In this document: piece by piece, positions 36,266-48,094 of the stretch | How positions within the stretch are numbered: the stretch's first letter is position 1 | Layout of the letters: each line of letters opens with the position of its first letter | From: Ochotona curzoniae | Lineage: Eukaryota; Chordata; Mammalia; Lagomorpha; Ochotonidae | DNA: 64,000 nt | Direction: 5' to 3' | NCBI RefSeq assembly: GCF_017591425.1 | Contig: NW_024466599.1 | Span: forward strand, 27,814,001 to 27,878,000 | Position numbers and translations under genes: made by a program | Notes under the pieces: model-generated | What the model saw: the letters and a program-made list of their open reading frames with translations, nothing else | Databases searched by the model: none | Told to the model about the DNA's origin: nothing

Positions 36266-36639
36266 CTACAAACAAGCCTCCTTGTATTTTTTTTTTCCCT
36301 GTATTTTTAAACTGCTAGGATACTTCAGAAAAACCGTATTTCTGAAAGTTATTAACTTTTCTCTAGCTCTGTGTCATTTGTGTCATCTTCATTTGTGTTC
36401 TGGCAAAGAAAACAAAACATACAGATCTGTCTTGCAGTTTATGAGAGGTCATATATTTCCTCATGTCAAGCTGATTTGTAATGTTAGTTTTGAAGCAAAA
36501 CCCTAACGTAAAGTGACCAGAATTTTTTTATAGTCATGATGACGTTTATGATTGTTTACATTGTGTCTTTTCCCAAGTAACATGAAGCAAGAAAATGGTA
36601 GTATATAGAGAATTTATATTATGATTATTGGGTTGGGTT
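36266..36639. other. Unique sequence
   Basis: Nothing recognised. Confidence 0.4.
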
Positions 36640-36962
36640 TCTTTCACTTATTTTTATTCGAAAGGTAGATTTATGGAAAGAAGAAGTGACAGAGAGAAAG
36701 ATCTTTCATCTGCTGGTTCACTCCCCAAATGGCTGCAATAACCAGAGCTGAGCTGATCTGAAGTCAAGAGTCAAGACAATTTTCTGGGTCTCTGATGCAG
36801 GTGCAGGGTCCCCAGGCATTGGGCTGTCCTGCACAGCTTTCTCAGCCCATAAGCTTGGAGCTGGATTGGAAGTAGAGCAGGTTAGACACAAACTGGTACC
36901 CATATGGGATACCAGCGCTTGCAGGTAGAGGATTAGTCAATTGCACCATCATGCCTGTCCCT
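36640..36962 (-). repeat. C-SINE
   Basis: 'cacttatttttattcgaaag', 'gagctgagctgatctgaagt', 'caattgcaccatcatgcctg'. Confidence 0.9.
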
Positions 36963-37021
36963 TTGTTTCTTACAGTTCCTAAAATCTAAGTTTTATGACT
37001 TGGAATTCATTTTCCTTGGAG

Positions 37022-37119
37022 ATATTATAATCAACTATAGATAGAATCCAAGGCAAGGCCATAAAACCTAATATTATAATCAACTATAGATAGAATCCAA
37101 GGCAAGGCCATAAAACCTA
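37022..37119. repeat. Perfect 49-bp tandem duplication
   Basis: The unit beginning 'atattataatcaactataga' and ending 'ccataaaaccta' is present twice with no difference (37022-37070 and 37071-37119), followed by a partial third start 'atata'. A recent local duplication in otherwise unique sequence. Confidence 0.98.
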
Positions 37120-37449
37120 ATATACTGTTAGTAGATATGGCAGGATAAGTTGATTGAGAAACTGTATCTTGTTTTCTTGTCTGTTGGCTTATCATGGAAA
37201 CACAAGTATTTTCCCCTTTTCTTCTCTGGAGAGAGGGTTAGGATGTAAGGATTTCTTGATGCATAGATCCAAAGAAGAAAATGGCTTCACTTAAGGATAA
37301 TTCGGACTGCTTGAGCTCAGAAGCAGGGAAGCAAGCAGGAGTCAGTTTCTGCAAATGCTGATTACCTATGCCCACTCCATTGAGAGTGACAGCAAGGACA
37401 TCTTGTCCTAGAGTAATAAACTTGGTTAAGTTCATGGTAAGACTAGTCA

Positions 37450-37696
37450 CACGACAGAGAGGTCTTCCATCTGCTGGTTCATTCCCCAAATGGCTGCAAT
37501 GAAAAGAGTTAAGCTGATCCAAAGCTGGGAGCCAGGAGCTTCTTCTGGGTATCCCATATTGATGCAGAGGCTGCAGGACGTGCTTTCCCAGGCCAGAAGC
37601 AGACAGCTGGATTGAAAGTGGAACAGCCAGGACAGGAACCAGTGCCCATATGAGATGCCAGTGCCACAGAGCAGAAGACCACTGTGCAGGCCCCAT
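37450..37696 (-). repeat. C-SINE lacking its tail
   Basis: Begins abruptly at 'gacagagaggtcttccatct', without the AT-rich tail. 'aaccagtgcccatatgagat' and a head near 'gtgcaggccccat' are present. Probably truncated by rearrangement. Confidence 0.85.
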
Positions 37697-37835
37697 GAAT
37701 GCCTTTTATTATTATTATTATCTCGATGCCACATTGGACTAGAGATCCTTGCCAGTAGAACACCAAAAAAAATTTTATTAAAGATGGTAAAAGAACATAT
37801 TACATGACAATTATATGCTTTTAAAAGCAAATGGT

Positions 37836-38157
37836 GGGCCCAGCATGACAGTGTAGTGGTTAAAGTCCTCACCTTGCACACGCCGGGATCCCATATGGGC
37901 GCCGGTTCTAATCTTGGCTGCCCTGCTTCCCATACGGCTTCCTGCTTGTGGCCTGGGAAAGCAGTCAAGGATGGCCCAAAGCCTTGGGACCCTGCATTAC
38001 GTGGGAGACCCGGAAGAGCTCCTGGCATCCTGGCATCGGATTGGCTCAGCTCCATCCATTGCATCCACTTGGGGAGTGATCCATTGGATGGAAGATCTTC
38101 CTCTCTGTCTCTCCTCCTCTCTGTGTATATTTGCTTTTCCAATTAAAAAAAAAAAAG
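37836..38157 (+). repeat. C-SINE, young type, with target-site duplication
   Basis: 'gggcccagcatgacagtgta', 'ccttgcacacgccgggatcc', B box 'ggttctaatct'. A 10-bp duplication 'agcaaatggt' flanks it at 37826-37835 and 38158-38167. A 231-codon minus-strand frame (37447-38142) only runs across this SINE and its neighbour. Confidence 0.96.
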
Positions 38158-38295
38158 AGCAAATGGTTACAAGAAAACATGGAGTAAAATTTTTATGACC
38201 TTTTATTTTACCACATGATTTAAATAGTACATAACACAAAAAATGAAAGGAAAATTCGAAAGTTGGGTTTCATGCATGTAACAAGTACTGCGCAG

Positions 38296-38612
38296 GGCAG
38301 GGATTGAGCGCAGCAGTTACCATGCCCCTGGGAGCCCATGTTCCTTAAGGGAGTGCCTGTGTCCAAGTTCCAACTCCACTCCCAATGCCAGCTTCTCCCT
38401 GCTGCTTACCCTGGGAGGCAACAGGGCACAACTCAAGTACATGAGTCCTTGCACCCCAGGTGGGACACCTGGACTGAGTTACGGGCAGGCCCAGCTATGG
38501 GCTGTTTGTGCTCATTTGGAGAGTGAATTAGCAAATGCGAGACTTCAGTTTATCCGATTCTATCTGTAGCTGTACCTTTCAAGTAAATAAAAATATAATT
38601 AATAAAATAAAA
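38296..38612 (+). repeat. C-SINE, older 'ggaggcaac' subfamily
   Basis: 'gagcgcagcagttaccatgc', 'cttaccctgggaggcaacag', 'ttcaagtaaataaaaatata'. Confidence 0.82.
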
Positions 38613-38639
38613 AGTATTGCTATTCATAACTTTTTGTAA

Positions 38640-39730
38640 ATGAAAACACAAACCACAAACCAGAAGAAAATATTTGCAATATAATACCTAATGGACCACT
38701 TTTGTGTAAGTAATAAAGAATACTTGCAACTCAGAATTTAAGCTAAAATAACTAGTTTATAATATGGTTAAAAAAAAATGAAAACCCTTCCTGGGTGGCA
38801 GTGAGCAAATGCAAAGATGCTCCTGATTGTTAATCACCCAGGAAATGCAAACGAAAATTGCAACAAGAGACCTTTATACACCCATTAGAATGACTAGTGT
38901 CAACAAGATTGGAATGTTAAATGTAAGCAAAGATTTGAACCACTGCAGCATCCATCTATTGCTATGGGAGTGTAAATGATAGACTTTGGAAAAGTTTGAC
39001 AATTTCTTATGAATGAAGCAAATACTTGCCTTAAGACTTATTAATTCCAATCTTAGATATGTACTTAAGAAAAGGTGTGGAGGCCTAGTGGCTAAAGTCC
39101 TCGCCTTGTACGCACCGGGATCCCATATCGGCACCAATTCTAATCCCAGCAGCTGCGCTTCCCATCCAGATCCTTGTTTGTGGCCTGGGAAAGCAGTTGA
39201 GGATGGCCCAAAGCCTTGGAACCCTGCACCCATGTGGAGACCCAAAAGAAGTTCCTGGCTCCTGGCTCCTGGCTTTGGATCGGCTCGGCCTCGACCTTTG
39301 GAGGCACTTAGGGAGTGAACCATTGGATGGAAGATCTTCCTCTCTGTCTGTCCTCCTCTTTGTATATCTGCCTTTGCAATAAAAATAAATAAATCTTTTT
39401 TAAAAAAGGATAATACTGAAATGAACATTCAAACCATGAATTTGCATGTACTTATGCTTTCCTTTACCTCTTTTTTAAATAAGAAATTTTTGTAACAAGG
39501 GTTACTGAGGACTTGAAACAACTGAAATTGGGGATGTAAATTGGTGCAGCACTTTGGAAAACCAGCCATGTGTAGGAAAGGTGGACAGGTGTGTAATCTA
39601 TAGCCAAGCAATTCCAGTTCTGTTTGTAGTGATCAAGATTTGGAAAGTGTATACCAAGAGTAGAATGGATAAATCAATGACGGGAAATCTATTCAATAAA
39701 AATAAATGAGCTGCTGCTATGTGAGACAGT
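38640..39730 (+). repeat. Old L1 3' region, split by a SINE
   Basis: 'caggaaatgcaaacgaaaat', 'cccattagaatgactagtgt' and 'gggatgtaaattggtgcagc' are standard L1 ORF2-end/3' UTR landmarks, heavily mutated. A C-SINE fills 39077-39400. Confidence 0.75.
39077..39400 (+). repeat. C-SINE, young type
   Basis: 'gaggcctagtggctaaagtc', 'ccttgtacgcaccgggatcc', 'tgggaaagcagttgaggatg', tail 'aaaaataaataaatcttttt'. Carries an extra 'ctcctgg' unit in the 'tcctggctcctgg' block. Confidence 0.95.
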
Positions 39731-40680
39731 ATCAAATCAGAGAAAGGATCTTCAAAAGGGCACATTTATTAGGAGTTCAACAACAGAAGATATGAAGTTA
39801 TCATGATAGACGTCAGGATTGTGCTTACCTGACAGAGGAAACACTTGTGTGCTTTTCTTCCTGACCTGCATAGTAGTTACACGAGTGTGTTCAGTTTCAC
39901 TGTAATTTATGCCTTCTTCTTCATGTGTGTTATTTTTTACTTTAAAAATTGTAATTGTACCATCAATAGTCACGATATAGTGTATACTTTATAACCAAGT
40001 AAATTCAATTCATCTGAACTTGCCTCATGTAATATCTTAAAAAGAGAATTACGTGTAACACAAAAGCATCTTTCATTTTATAACACAGCATATCAAATGT
40101 ATGAAAGAAAAAGGATAAAACCATAGCAGATCTATTTTTCAATTTTGTGGATGTACCCTAAGGAAAGAAATAGCAGAAGCACAATGCTTGCTGTGAATGT
40201 TTATTTTAATCATTATGTCTGCTAGTGAAATATTGAAATCAGTTTAAATATAAAACCACTGCATCAACATTTAATCAATTTTGAAATACCAACATAAGGT
40301 AACATGCATTAAAAATAATGAATAGACGAGCTTATAAAAAGCACTAAGCACTTACAGGTATAATGTTAGGTAGAAGAATCCCAATGTAAGAGAACATGAT
40401 TTCAAATATATAAAATGAATTGGTAAGTATTTGAACAAATTGAAAACTGTTATGTTGCAATGGTAAATTTACAGCTAGGTGAGGGTGGAGGATAATTCTG
40501 TCTTAGCTTATTATTTATTATTATTTGGATCATTAGAATTATTGCCAGGACCAGAAACTAACTTAAACAAAAAAGATTTATGGAGCCATAGGGCATAGCT
40601 TACACAATTACAGGAGTTGATGAATGACCAAAAGAAAGGAAATGTAACCAGGAAGTACAAGATCTTATAAACAGTATTAC
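39731..40680. other. AT-rich unique sequence
   Basis: No repeat family or coding signal recognised. Confidence 0.4.
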
Positions 40681-40878
40681 CTGAGGGCAGTGTCATGGTA
40701 CAGCTCCAGCTTGGCAGGCCTGCATCCCATGTAAGGGTGTGAGTTCAAGTGTTCACTACTCTGCTTCCAATTCAGCCCACTACTAAAATGCCTGAGAGGC
40801 AGCAAACAAAGGTTCAAGCATACCTGAGTCTCTTTCTCTTCCTCTCTCTGGCTTTCAAATATATAAACCTTTTAAAAA
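40681..40878 (+). repeat. C-SINE, internally deleted
   Basis: 'gagggcagtgtcatggtaca', 'tgtgagttcaagtgttcact', 'tgcctgagaggcagcaaaca', then directly CT-rich sequence and tail. About 120 bp of the body is missing. Confidence 0.75.
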
Positions 40879-41261
40879 GAGGAAGAGAAATGAAAGTTTC
40901 TTAGCTAACTTTCTTAGATTTCTGTCCCTTGATGACCAGCTCTTAGTGTCTTTTATCCTTCTGTGCGTTCATTTTAAATCGAAATTATTGGAAGAGAAAA
41001 TCTGATTATTCTTGATTGAGGCAAGTCTCTACCTTGTTCTTTGATAATTACAGCAGAAGCAGGAAAGGCACTTTGCTGTAGGAGAGGGCTAGGACTGTGA
41101 CCAGAAGAACAGGGAGTCGAAGGATGCTGCATGGGTCAAAACAGCAGTTCATCTCTTCAACAAATAGAGCATGACTACTTTGGTTCTTATTGAATGTTTA
41201 TGTGCTCGTTGTAAAAAAAATTCAGGAAAGTAAAAAGTATTGATGATAAATTTCTGTTTTA
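40879..41261. other. Unique sequence
   Basis: Nothing recognised. Confidence 0.4.
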
Positions 41262-41580
41262 TTTTTAGTTATTTATTTTCATTTGAGAAGCAGAAAGATA
41301 ATGTAGAGAGAAAGAGAGAAAGAGACTTAGATAGGATGTGTATTCCTTTTTTTTTTTTTTGGTCCACTTCCAGCATGCAGGTAATTACTAGGGGTGAGCC
41401 AGACCAAACCCAGGAGCTGGGAAATCAGTCTTGGTCTCCTTTGTGGGTGTGGAATGAGCCCAGTTATTTGAAACATCACCATTGTTTGCCAGGGTCTGCA
41501 TTCACAGGAAGGGGAATTCAGGATCCAGAGCTCCTAGATTCCAGGCAATTGTCTTTGAACTGCTAGGCCAGACCTCATAT
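41262..41580 (-). repeat. C-SINE, older
   Basis: 'agttatttattttcatttga', GA-rich block, 'gtctgcattcacaggaaggg', 'ttgaactgctaggccagacc'. Contains a T15-type run near 41348-41360. Confidence 0.82.
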
Positions 41581-41768
41581 GGATGGATTCATAGAGCCAT
41601 TATTGGGGCACAAGACTTAAATATCCTGAAACTCTTGTTATATATGGCCAAAATGCCTTTCTGATACTTGAAATTCCCTAGAAACCCATTTTACCAAATT
41701 CTTGCTAGCCTTTTATTGTTACTGTTAGTAACTGTACCAATTTCTAAGTGAAAAAAATATACCTTCTT

Positions 41769-42023
41769 GGGCCTGGCACGGTGGTCCAGTGGCTAAATCC
41801 TTGTCTTGCAAGCTCTGGGATCCCATGTGGACACTGGTTCATGTCCCAGCTGCCCCACTTCCCATCCAGCTCCCTGCTTGTGGCCTTGGAAAGCAGTTGG
41901 GGATGGTGCAAAGCCTTGGGACCCTGTACCTATGTGGAAAACTGAGAGAAGCTTTTAGCTGCTGGCTTCCCATTGGATCAGCATCAGCTGTTGCAGCCAC
42001 TTAGGGAGTGAATCAAGAGACAG

Positions 42024-42066
<43 letters not shown>

Positions 42067-42113
42067 GTAAATCTGCCTTTCCAATGAAATTAATTAAATT
42101 TAAAATAAAAAGC
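41769..42113 (+). repeat. C-SINE with (CT)n expansion and target-site duplication
   Basis: 'gggcctggcacggtggtcca', 'tgcaagctctgggatcccat'. The CT-rich part has grown into a (CT)n run at about 42026-42058. Flanks 'accttcttg' (41761-41769, overlapping the first g) and 'acctccttg' (42114-42122) match with one change. Confidence 0.94.
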
Positions 42114-42279
42114 ACCTCCTTGTTTTCAGAATTACTTTTCATATAGTAAGTTTGAATGTTTTTCAAAATGTTTAGTGGCTACTGCTAAGAAATACACATA
42201 GCAGGCCATAAATGCTTCCTGGTTATATTCTTGCATTCATCTCAAGCCTATTAAGTGCCTACTGTAAAAATAGGAAAAG

Positions 42280-42600
42280 GTCAGGGTTGGCAAGGTGGCA
42301 TAGCAAGCTAATCTTCCACCTGCAGTACTGGCATCCTATATACATGCTGGTTTGTGTCCCGGCTGCTCCTTCCCATCCAAATCTCCCTGCTAATGGCCTC
42401 AGAAGGCAGTGGAGGATGGCTCAAGGCCTTGTGATCCTGCAACCCCGTGGAAGATCCAGTCTCTTGGCTCCCAGTGTTGGACCCACTCATCCTGGATATT
42501 GTGGCCATTTGAGGAGTAAACCAGCGGGTGGACTATCTTTCTATCTCTCCCACTCTCGCTTTCAAGTAAAATAAATAAATCTAAAAATAAAAAGAAATAA
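42280..42600 (+). repeat. C-SINE, older
   Basis: 'cagggttggcaaggtggcat', 'tgctggtttgtgtcccggct', 'ttcaagtaaaataaataaat'. Confidence 0.88.
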
Positions 42601-43044
42601 TAGGAAAGTATCCTCTTTCTCCCAAATTTTTCACAGTCAAGTGAGTGAAACAGGCAGTTAAATATATTCTTATCTAAGGAATAGTTAAAAACAGAGTCCG
42701 TAAATGACTTGGTTGCTAAAGGACACTTCAGGTACTTTTCTGGAGCATCTAGAAGTAGGGAATGGGCGAGTTTGAAGGCTATCTGTTTCAACGGGTGATT
42801 CCAGTTAAGTCCTGTTGATCTACTCAGCTCTTTGTGAAGGCACAACCTAATCCTGCAGGCGATGGGAAAGAAAGAATTTTAAACAACTAGAAGTGAGATG
42901 ATCAGATCTGTGCTTTTGAAATCTCTCTTTGGCAAGTGTGTAAAAACAAACAAACAAAAAAGCTAGAGAAGAGTAAGATGGGAGAGAGGACATTCAGACA
43001 GGAATAGACAGAAATCAGCAGCTGTAATTTAGGAAAGAAGCAAC
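42601..43044. other. Unique or ancient repeat sequence
   Basis: 42880-43030 ('gtgagatgatcagatctgtg', 'agatgggagagaggacattc') resembles the same unresolved ancient repeat as 13.8 and 25.5 kb, weakly. Confidence 0.35.
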
Positions 43045-43235
43045 CACTTATTCACCCTCCCAAAGGACCACCAATCAGGATGGGAAGGGGGGCTTGGCTG
43101 GAGCTGGGGGTCAGGAACTCAATCTGGGTCTCCCTCCTGAATGGGAGGAACTGAGGCATCACCGCTGCCTCCTAGGTGTGTTTTGGCAGAAAGCTGAAGT
43201 TGAAGCTAGAGTCGGGGTAGCATTGAGATTGACTT
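43045..43235 (-). repeat. C-SINE fragment, older
   Basis: 'gggtcaggaactcaatctgg', 'aactgaggcatcaccgctgc' and 'ggcagaaagctgaagttgaa' show the older body. Tail side missing. Confidence 0.65.
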
Positions 43236-43899
43236 CAGCTCGGCTTCTTTCTTTGCTCTTATTCCCTTCCTGACTTTCCCTGTTTCTTCCTTTCTCATTC
43301 TATCTCTTTTCCTTTATGTTCCTTTTCTTCCCCTTCCTCCACAGGTGTTGATCCCAGGAGCATTTCCTGACAACTCTGAGCATTCATCTCAAAATCTGCT
43401 TCCTAGGAAACCCATCCTGTGAAACTCTCTGGGGAAGACTCTACCTGGAGACTTGGAGCACATGTATTCTCATGGCTAGCAGCCAAGAGGAGAAAAGGTG
43501 GTTCATGCTAAGTTTGTCCCTTCCAAATATGTAAGTCATGAGCCACTTATCTTGGCAGTAGTATGTTTAAAGGTACAGAGAGATGCCAAGATTTGTAACA
43601 TATGTGTTTCTTCAACAAGTGAAAAACACAGGAATAACACTGAAGGAATTAAGACATGATGATCCTGCAGTTTGTGACTTGGGTAACTAACTGAATGGGT
43701 AGTAGCACCATTCACCAGGATAAAAGAAAAAAAAAACAAGTTTGGAGGAAATGAAAAACTTAGTTAGAGGTGCTCTTAGGATGTCAAAGTACAGATGGCA
43801 TGAATCTGGAGTTCAGGAATGGGATGCACATCAGCATACAGAGTAATGACCAAGACCCCACAAGATTAACAGAAAATTACTAGGAAGAAGCCCATTTCC
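43236..43899. other. Polypyrimidine tract and flanking unique sequence
   Basis: 43258-43345 is almost all C/T and ends 'cttcctccacag', a sequence that looks like a strong 3' splice site on the plus strand. The downstream 'ctgcttcctaggaaaccca' is reminiscent of an old LTR end. No exon can be confirmed. Confidence 0.4.
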
Positions 43900-44208
43900 T
43901 TTTTAAAAAATATTTTTCATTTCTTTGAAACTCAGGAAGATCTGGAGAGAGAAAAAATCTTTCATCCACTGGCTCACTCCCCAGATGACCTCAGTCATTG
44001 AAGATGGGTCAGGCTGAAGCTAACATCCTAGAATTCCTTTCTGGTTCCCCACATGGGTGGCAGGCATCCAAGTATTTTGACCATCTTCTGCTGCTTTTCC
44101 AGGCTCATTAATAGGAAGCTGGTTTGGGAGCAGAGCAAATGAGACTCCAGTCAGTACCAGAGGTATCCCAGGCAGTGTTTAACCTACCATGCTACAACAC
44201 CAGCCCCG
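43900..44208 (-). repeat. C-SINE, diverged
   Basis: 'aaaatatttttcatttcttt', 'tcatccactggctcactccc', 'accatgctacaacaccagcc'. Confidence 0.85.
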
Positions 44209-44998
44209 AATTTACTCCTTGAAATGCCCCAGCAACCACTTCCTGGCTCATGATGTAGCTGTCCGTCTGTGCCTTATTCATGTGGCCAGCATGCAACAGA
44301 CATCAGATAATGGGAATGAATGATGGTAAACTGCGAACATCAAAGCCAGGAGATGAGGCTGCACCATGCAGAGTGGCTGCTCTCCTATCGGATGGCCAGA
44401 TACCATCTGGGATGAATCAGGATGCAGGCCTACTGAAGTATCAATGCAAGACTCAGTTCGCATTTGAAGATTCTTCCTCCTCCTCTTGTTTCCACTTCCT
44501 GTCATTTTCTTCTTCTTCCCATTTACAGATAAAACTGACCAGAATCCTAGGAATAAATGATTTTCTTGACCTTCCTCTGTGCTCTCACCCAGGCCTTTTC
44601 CCTTGGTTCCTGATTGCCATTTAAAACCAAGAGAACCACAGTGAAGATATTTTTGATTTATAAACATGACAAAATGCCCCAACAACCTGTTATTGATGTT
44701 TGCAGAGTTGAGATTCTACTACCTATCTAAGAGAGCAAGGATGTAATAAAAAAGATGATAAATAAAACTTTGAGGATATTTTGGGAATGAATTTATAATT
44801 AGCAAAATACAAATTTTATTAGGAAGATTGAAGGTAGAGCTAAGGAAGCATCCAAGAAAATAGTGTATCGGGGGTTGGGGGGAGAAGTGGTAGGCAGAAT
44901 TCTAAAAAAAAAAACCTATGGTCAATAAATAGTACTTCATGTAGATTCTATCCTTGTTCCTTTTATTATTATGCAGTCTTGGATGGTTTCTAGGCTAG
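44209..44998. other. Unique sequence
   Basis: Two opposite-strand frames (44278-44685 minus, 44280-44624 plus) overlap almost completely. Neither shows a domain. No repeat recognised. Confidence 0.4.
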
Positions 44999-45264
44999 TT
45001 TTTATTTTTATTTAAATATGTATTTGTTTTTGAGGGAGAGAAGAGATTCAGAGAGATCTGTCTTGCTGGCCACTCCCCACCTGCCTACAGTGGCTGTGGG
45101 TAGAGCAGGCCCAAGTGTGATTACCCCTTGGGTGGCAGGAACCCAAACACGTGAGCCATCACCCCCGCTTCTCGGGAGCTTCATTAGCAGGAAGTTGATG
45201 CCAGGTGTTGGACAATGGTATTCTGAGTCTGTCTTAACCACTAGGCTAGATATTGCTGGCTCAT
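44999..45264 (-). repeat. C-SINE, older
   Basis: 'tttttatttttatttaaata', 'ccccacctgcctacagtggc', 'taaccactaggctagatatt'. Confidence 0.8.
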
Positions 45265-46074
45265 GAATCACCTGGAAGTCCTCATAAAAAAGGCCAGAGG
45301 TTTTATTAGAAGGATAGAGCAGGTGGAAGAAACAGAGGAAGGGGTGAGAGGGTAATTGAGGGATTGTCATCTCTGAAGGGGCTGGAAGGGGGTGGGCTCA
45401 CCTTAAAAAGGAGGAAAAATAGGTAAGATATAGAGACCCAGAAGGGATGGGTGACTATAGGCAAAGGCAGTTAGACAGTTCTTTGATAATGGCTTCTATT
45501 TGCCCTGGGAAGTAAGGATACTGCCATCTGTTGAGGTGTAGAGCTGAGTGAGGTGGTTGGGATGGGATGTTGGTAAGGAACTTTGTAGACGATGAAGTTT
45601 TTTTTTTTTTTAATGAAAAAGCCTAAATGAAGGATGAGAGAAAAAAAAAATCTGCTTTGGGAAATAAAGCCACTGGGGGAGTATAGGTGAACTGAAGGCC
45701 TACACTAGCTGATGGTAGAAGGTCGATTGTCCAGTCCAAACCAAAGTGAGGAACCACTGCAGCAGGGGAGATGAGCTGCTCTTGAAGGAAAAGGTGCCGG
45801 GTTGTTGTGAGATGATTACTATATAAAGAAAAAAATAGAAAAACATTCTCCCATGAGTCATAGGTCCCATTTTCATTGGCTTCCCCAGGACTGCTTATTT
45901 CCCTTTGATGTTTACAGAGGGACATGTGATTCCCCAGGGGAAAGGTGAAGGGTGTAATAAGGAGGGGTGCAGAGAGCGAATGGCAGCAGCCAGATCCAGA
46001 GCAAGGGGGGAGACTGAACCCCGCCGAGAGCCAGCCCTCATGGCAAAAGCTTTCTTCATGGCTTAGCCCACAGA
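45265..46074. other. Unique sequence with a 187-codon open frame
   Basis: The minus-strand frame at 45623-46186 is the longest here not inside a SINE, but it runs through the L2 3' end at its start and has no signal peptide, domain or homologue I recognise. Treated as chance. Confidence 0.45.
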
Positions 46075-46185
46075 CACTTGCTGAGGGGCTTAGACGTGTG
46101 ACTGCCTTTACTGCTCTGTCTTCAGCATCTAGAACAGAGCCTGACACAACATAGGTGCAAAATAAATATTTGGTGATGAATGGCA
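46075..46185 (+). repeat. L2 3' end
   Basis: 'cagcatctagaacagagcct' and 'caacataggtgcaaaataaa' followed by 'tatttggtgatgaatgg' match the canonical L2 3' terminus. Confidence 0.8.
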
Positions 46186-47561
46186 TCCCCCATGCAGCTC
46201 TAGCCTTTTTTAGATGTTAGCACACAGGCCTCTCTTCTTTTGTTCTTCCCCTCTTTTAGAGATAATTTTCAGTGTTTGGGCCTGCTGTGGCCTTTTCAAA
46301 AGACAAATAGTCCTACTGCTGCTTCAAGGAGCCCACCACCCACCTGCTCTCAGAACCGCATCTTTCTGTTCTTGCTAGAAAGAGAGGCACAGCTTGCTTT
46401 ACCAGAAACTTGCATAGGAAATGGTGCAATCTGGGCTGTTTTTCATCCTCCCTCAACCTCATTTCCTAAGTTAAAGCAAGAGAAATTTAAGGAATCTTAG
46501 GAATATGAAACTTCTCCAGAACGATCTTTATTGAGCTTGTGTTTGGAACCAGCTGAAATCCTGAAGGGCTGTCAAGCCAGCCAAGAATAAAAGAAAATGA
46601 GAAATAAATTAAACAATCCTCGCTAAAGTCTGAAAAAGATATCTAGAGCAGCTGCTATTTTTTTTCTTTTCCCAGAATGGTTTGCCTTTCCCCCAGTTTG
46701 TAATCATTGCAGGATTGTGTTAGATTATTTTAGGGTAGGAGGAGGGAGTTCAGGATTTTGGAAGGAGTGTGGTGTGGTTAAGTTGTGGCCTTGAAGCTTT
46801 GTAATGTACACAGCTGTGGCACATATGCTCACTCCCTCTCCTGGTAGGATGCCACTGCCCTGTGAGTAGGGTCTGTATTCATGGCCCTCTCTTCAGAGGT
46901 TTGTTCCCTTCTTCACCCCCTCCTTCCCAATTCAGTCTTTGTGGTTGTTGGGTCATCTCAGCAGGATGAAGGACCATTTCATGAAGAGTGCAAGAAAACG
47001 ATGTGTAAATCTGCCAGATGGAGAGAGAACACTGTGCTGCATTCAAAATATTCCAGCACCAGAGGCCCCAGCATGCCCCTGTGCTGTGAGCAGTGCACAA
47101 AGGCGGCAAGCATTCTCCCTGAACACTCCACCTCCCCTTCGTGGGGAACTGGATTAGCTGGTTACAGAGATACCAAGAAGATAGGAGGAAGCAATCTGTA
47201 GAATGAGACTTGCTGGCCCTCTCATTCCTACCCATTGTGAGGCTAACCACCCCCACAGCTGAGCTATATATGAAAAAGGAACTCAAACTGACTTGCCCTT
47301 GGTCAGTCTGAGTAGATGTTAAGCCCGGACTGAAGCACGGAATTATTGTACCATGGCCTGGCCGAACGCATGCTTGGCTGAGTCATGCTCCACCAGGAAT
47401 GCAGCTAGTCTGGAATGCAAAACAGGGGCCCAGATGCCTGACACAGAGCAGGAATTTATACAGGGGAAAGTCTTTTTCTAAGATAGCAAAAGACTACCTA
47501 TATTCATGATAGCCAACACTGATCTTAAAAACAAGTCAAATAACACAAATTCATAAACATC
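46186..47561. other. Unique sequence
   Basis: Relatively GC-balanced sequence. The 135-codon minus frame (46879-47286) and 106-codon plus frame (46881-47201) are mutually overlapping and lack motifs. No repeat recognised. Confidence 0.4.
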
Positions 47562-47888
47562 TTTCTTTTTCGAAATTTATTTGCCAGCGTGCCAGAGAGT
47601 CAAAGAAAGGGTTGGCAGGGGTGGAGCATGGGAGCCAGTTACTGTTCACTGGTTCACTTCCCAAATGGCTCAAATAGCCAAGTCTGAGCCAGGGTGAAGG
47701 CAATAGCCAGAACTTAATGTGGGTGACAGGGGCCCAAGTACTTGGACCCCTCCCTGCTGATTTCCCAGGTACAGTTAGCAGGGAGCTGGATGGGAAGAAA
47801 AGTAGCCAGGACTTGAACCGTGCTCTGATTTGGGATACTGACATCACAAGCAAAGTTGCTTAACTTGCTGTGCCACAACATCAACTTT
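47562..47888 (-). repeat. C-SINE, older
   Basis: 'tcgaaatttatttgccagcg', 'agccaagtctgagccagggt', 'cttgctgtgccacaacatca'. Confidence 0.85.
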
Positions 47889-48094
47889 ATAAACGTCCTT
47901 TTTCTTCTTATCCCTCCTCTCATTTACATTTCAGATTTCTCCTTAGGGGAAAATATTTATTTAAATTTGGAATGCATTTTCTTTTGCAGATGTTTATATA
48001 TCTGTATTATTTATCTATTTAATCTGCATAGGTAAATATATACATATGTAGGTATGTATGTAGCTGGCTAGCTAGCTGTCATCTGTCTGTACTG

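Noticed and set aside
37447..38142. 231-codon minus-strand frame
   Set aside because: It runs through two oppositely oriented C-SINEs and the DNA between them. Sequence is SINE translation.
38874..39428. 184-codon minus-strand frame
   Set aside because: Antisense of a C-SINE inserted in an old L1.
45623..46186. 187-codon minus-strand frame as a gene
   Set aside because: Begins within an L2 3' end, has no recognised domain or exon signals, and is isolated. Chance frame is the simpler reading.
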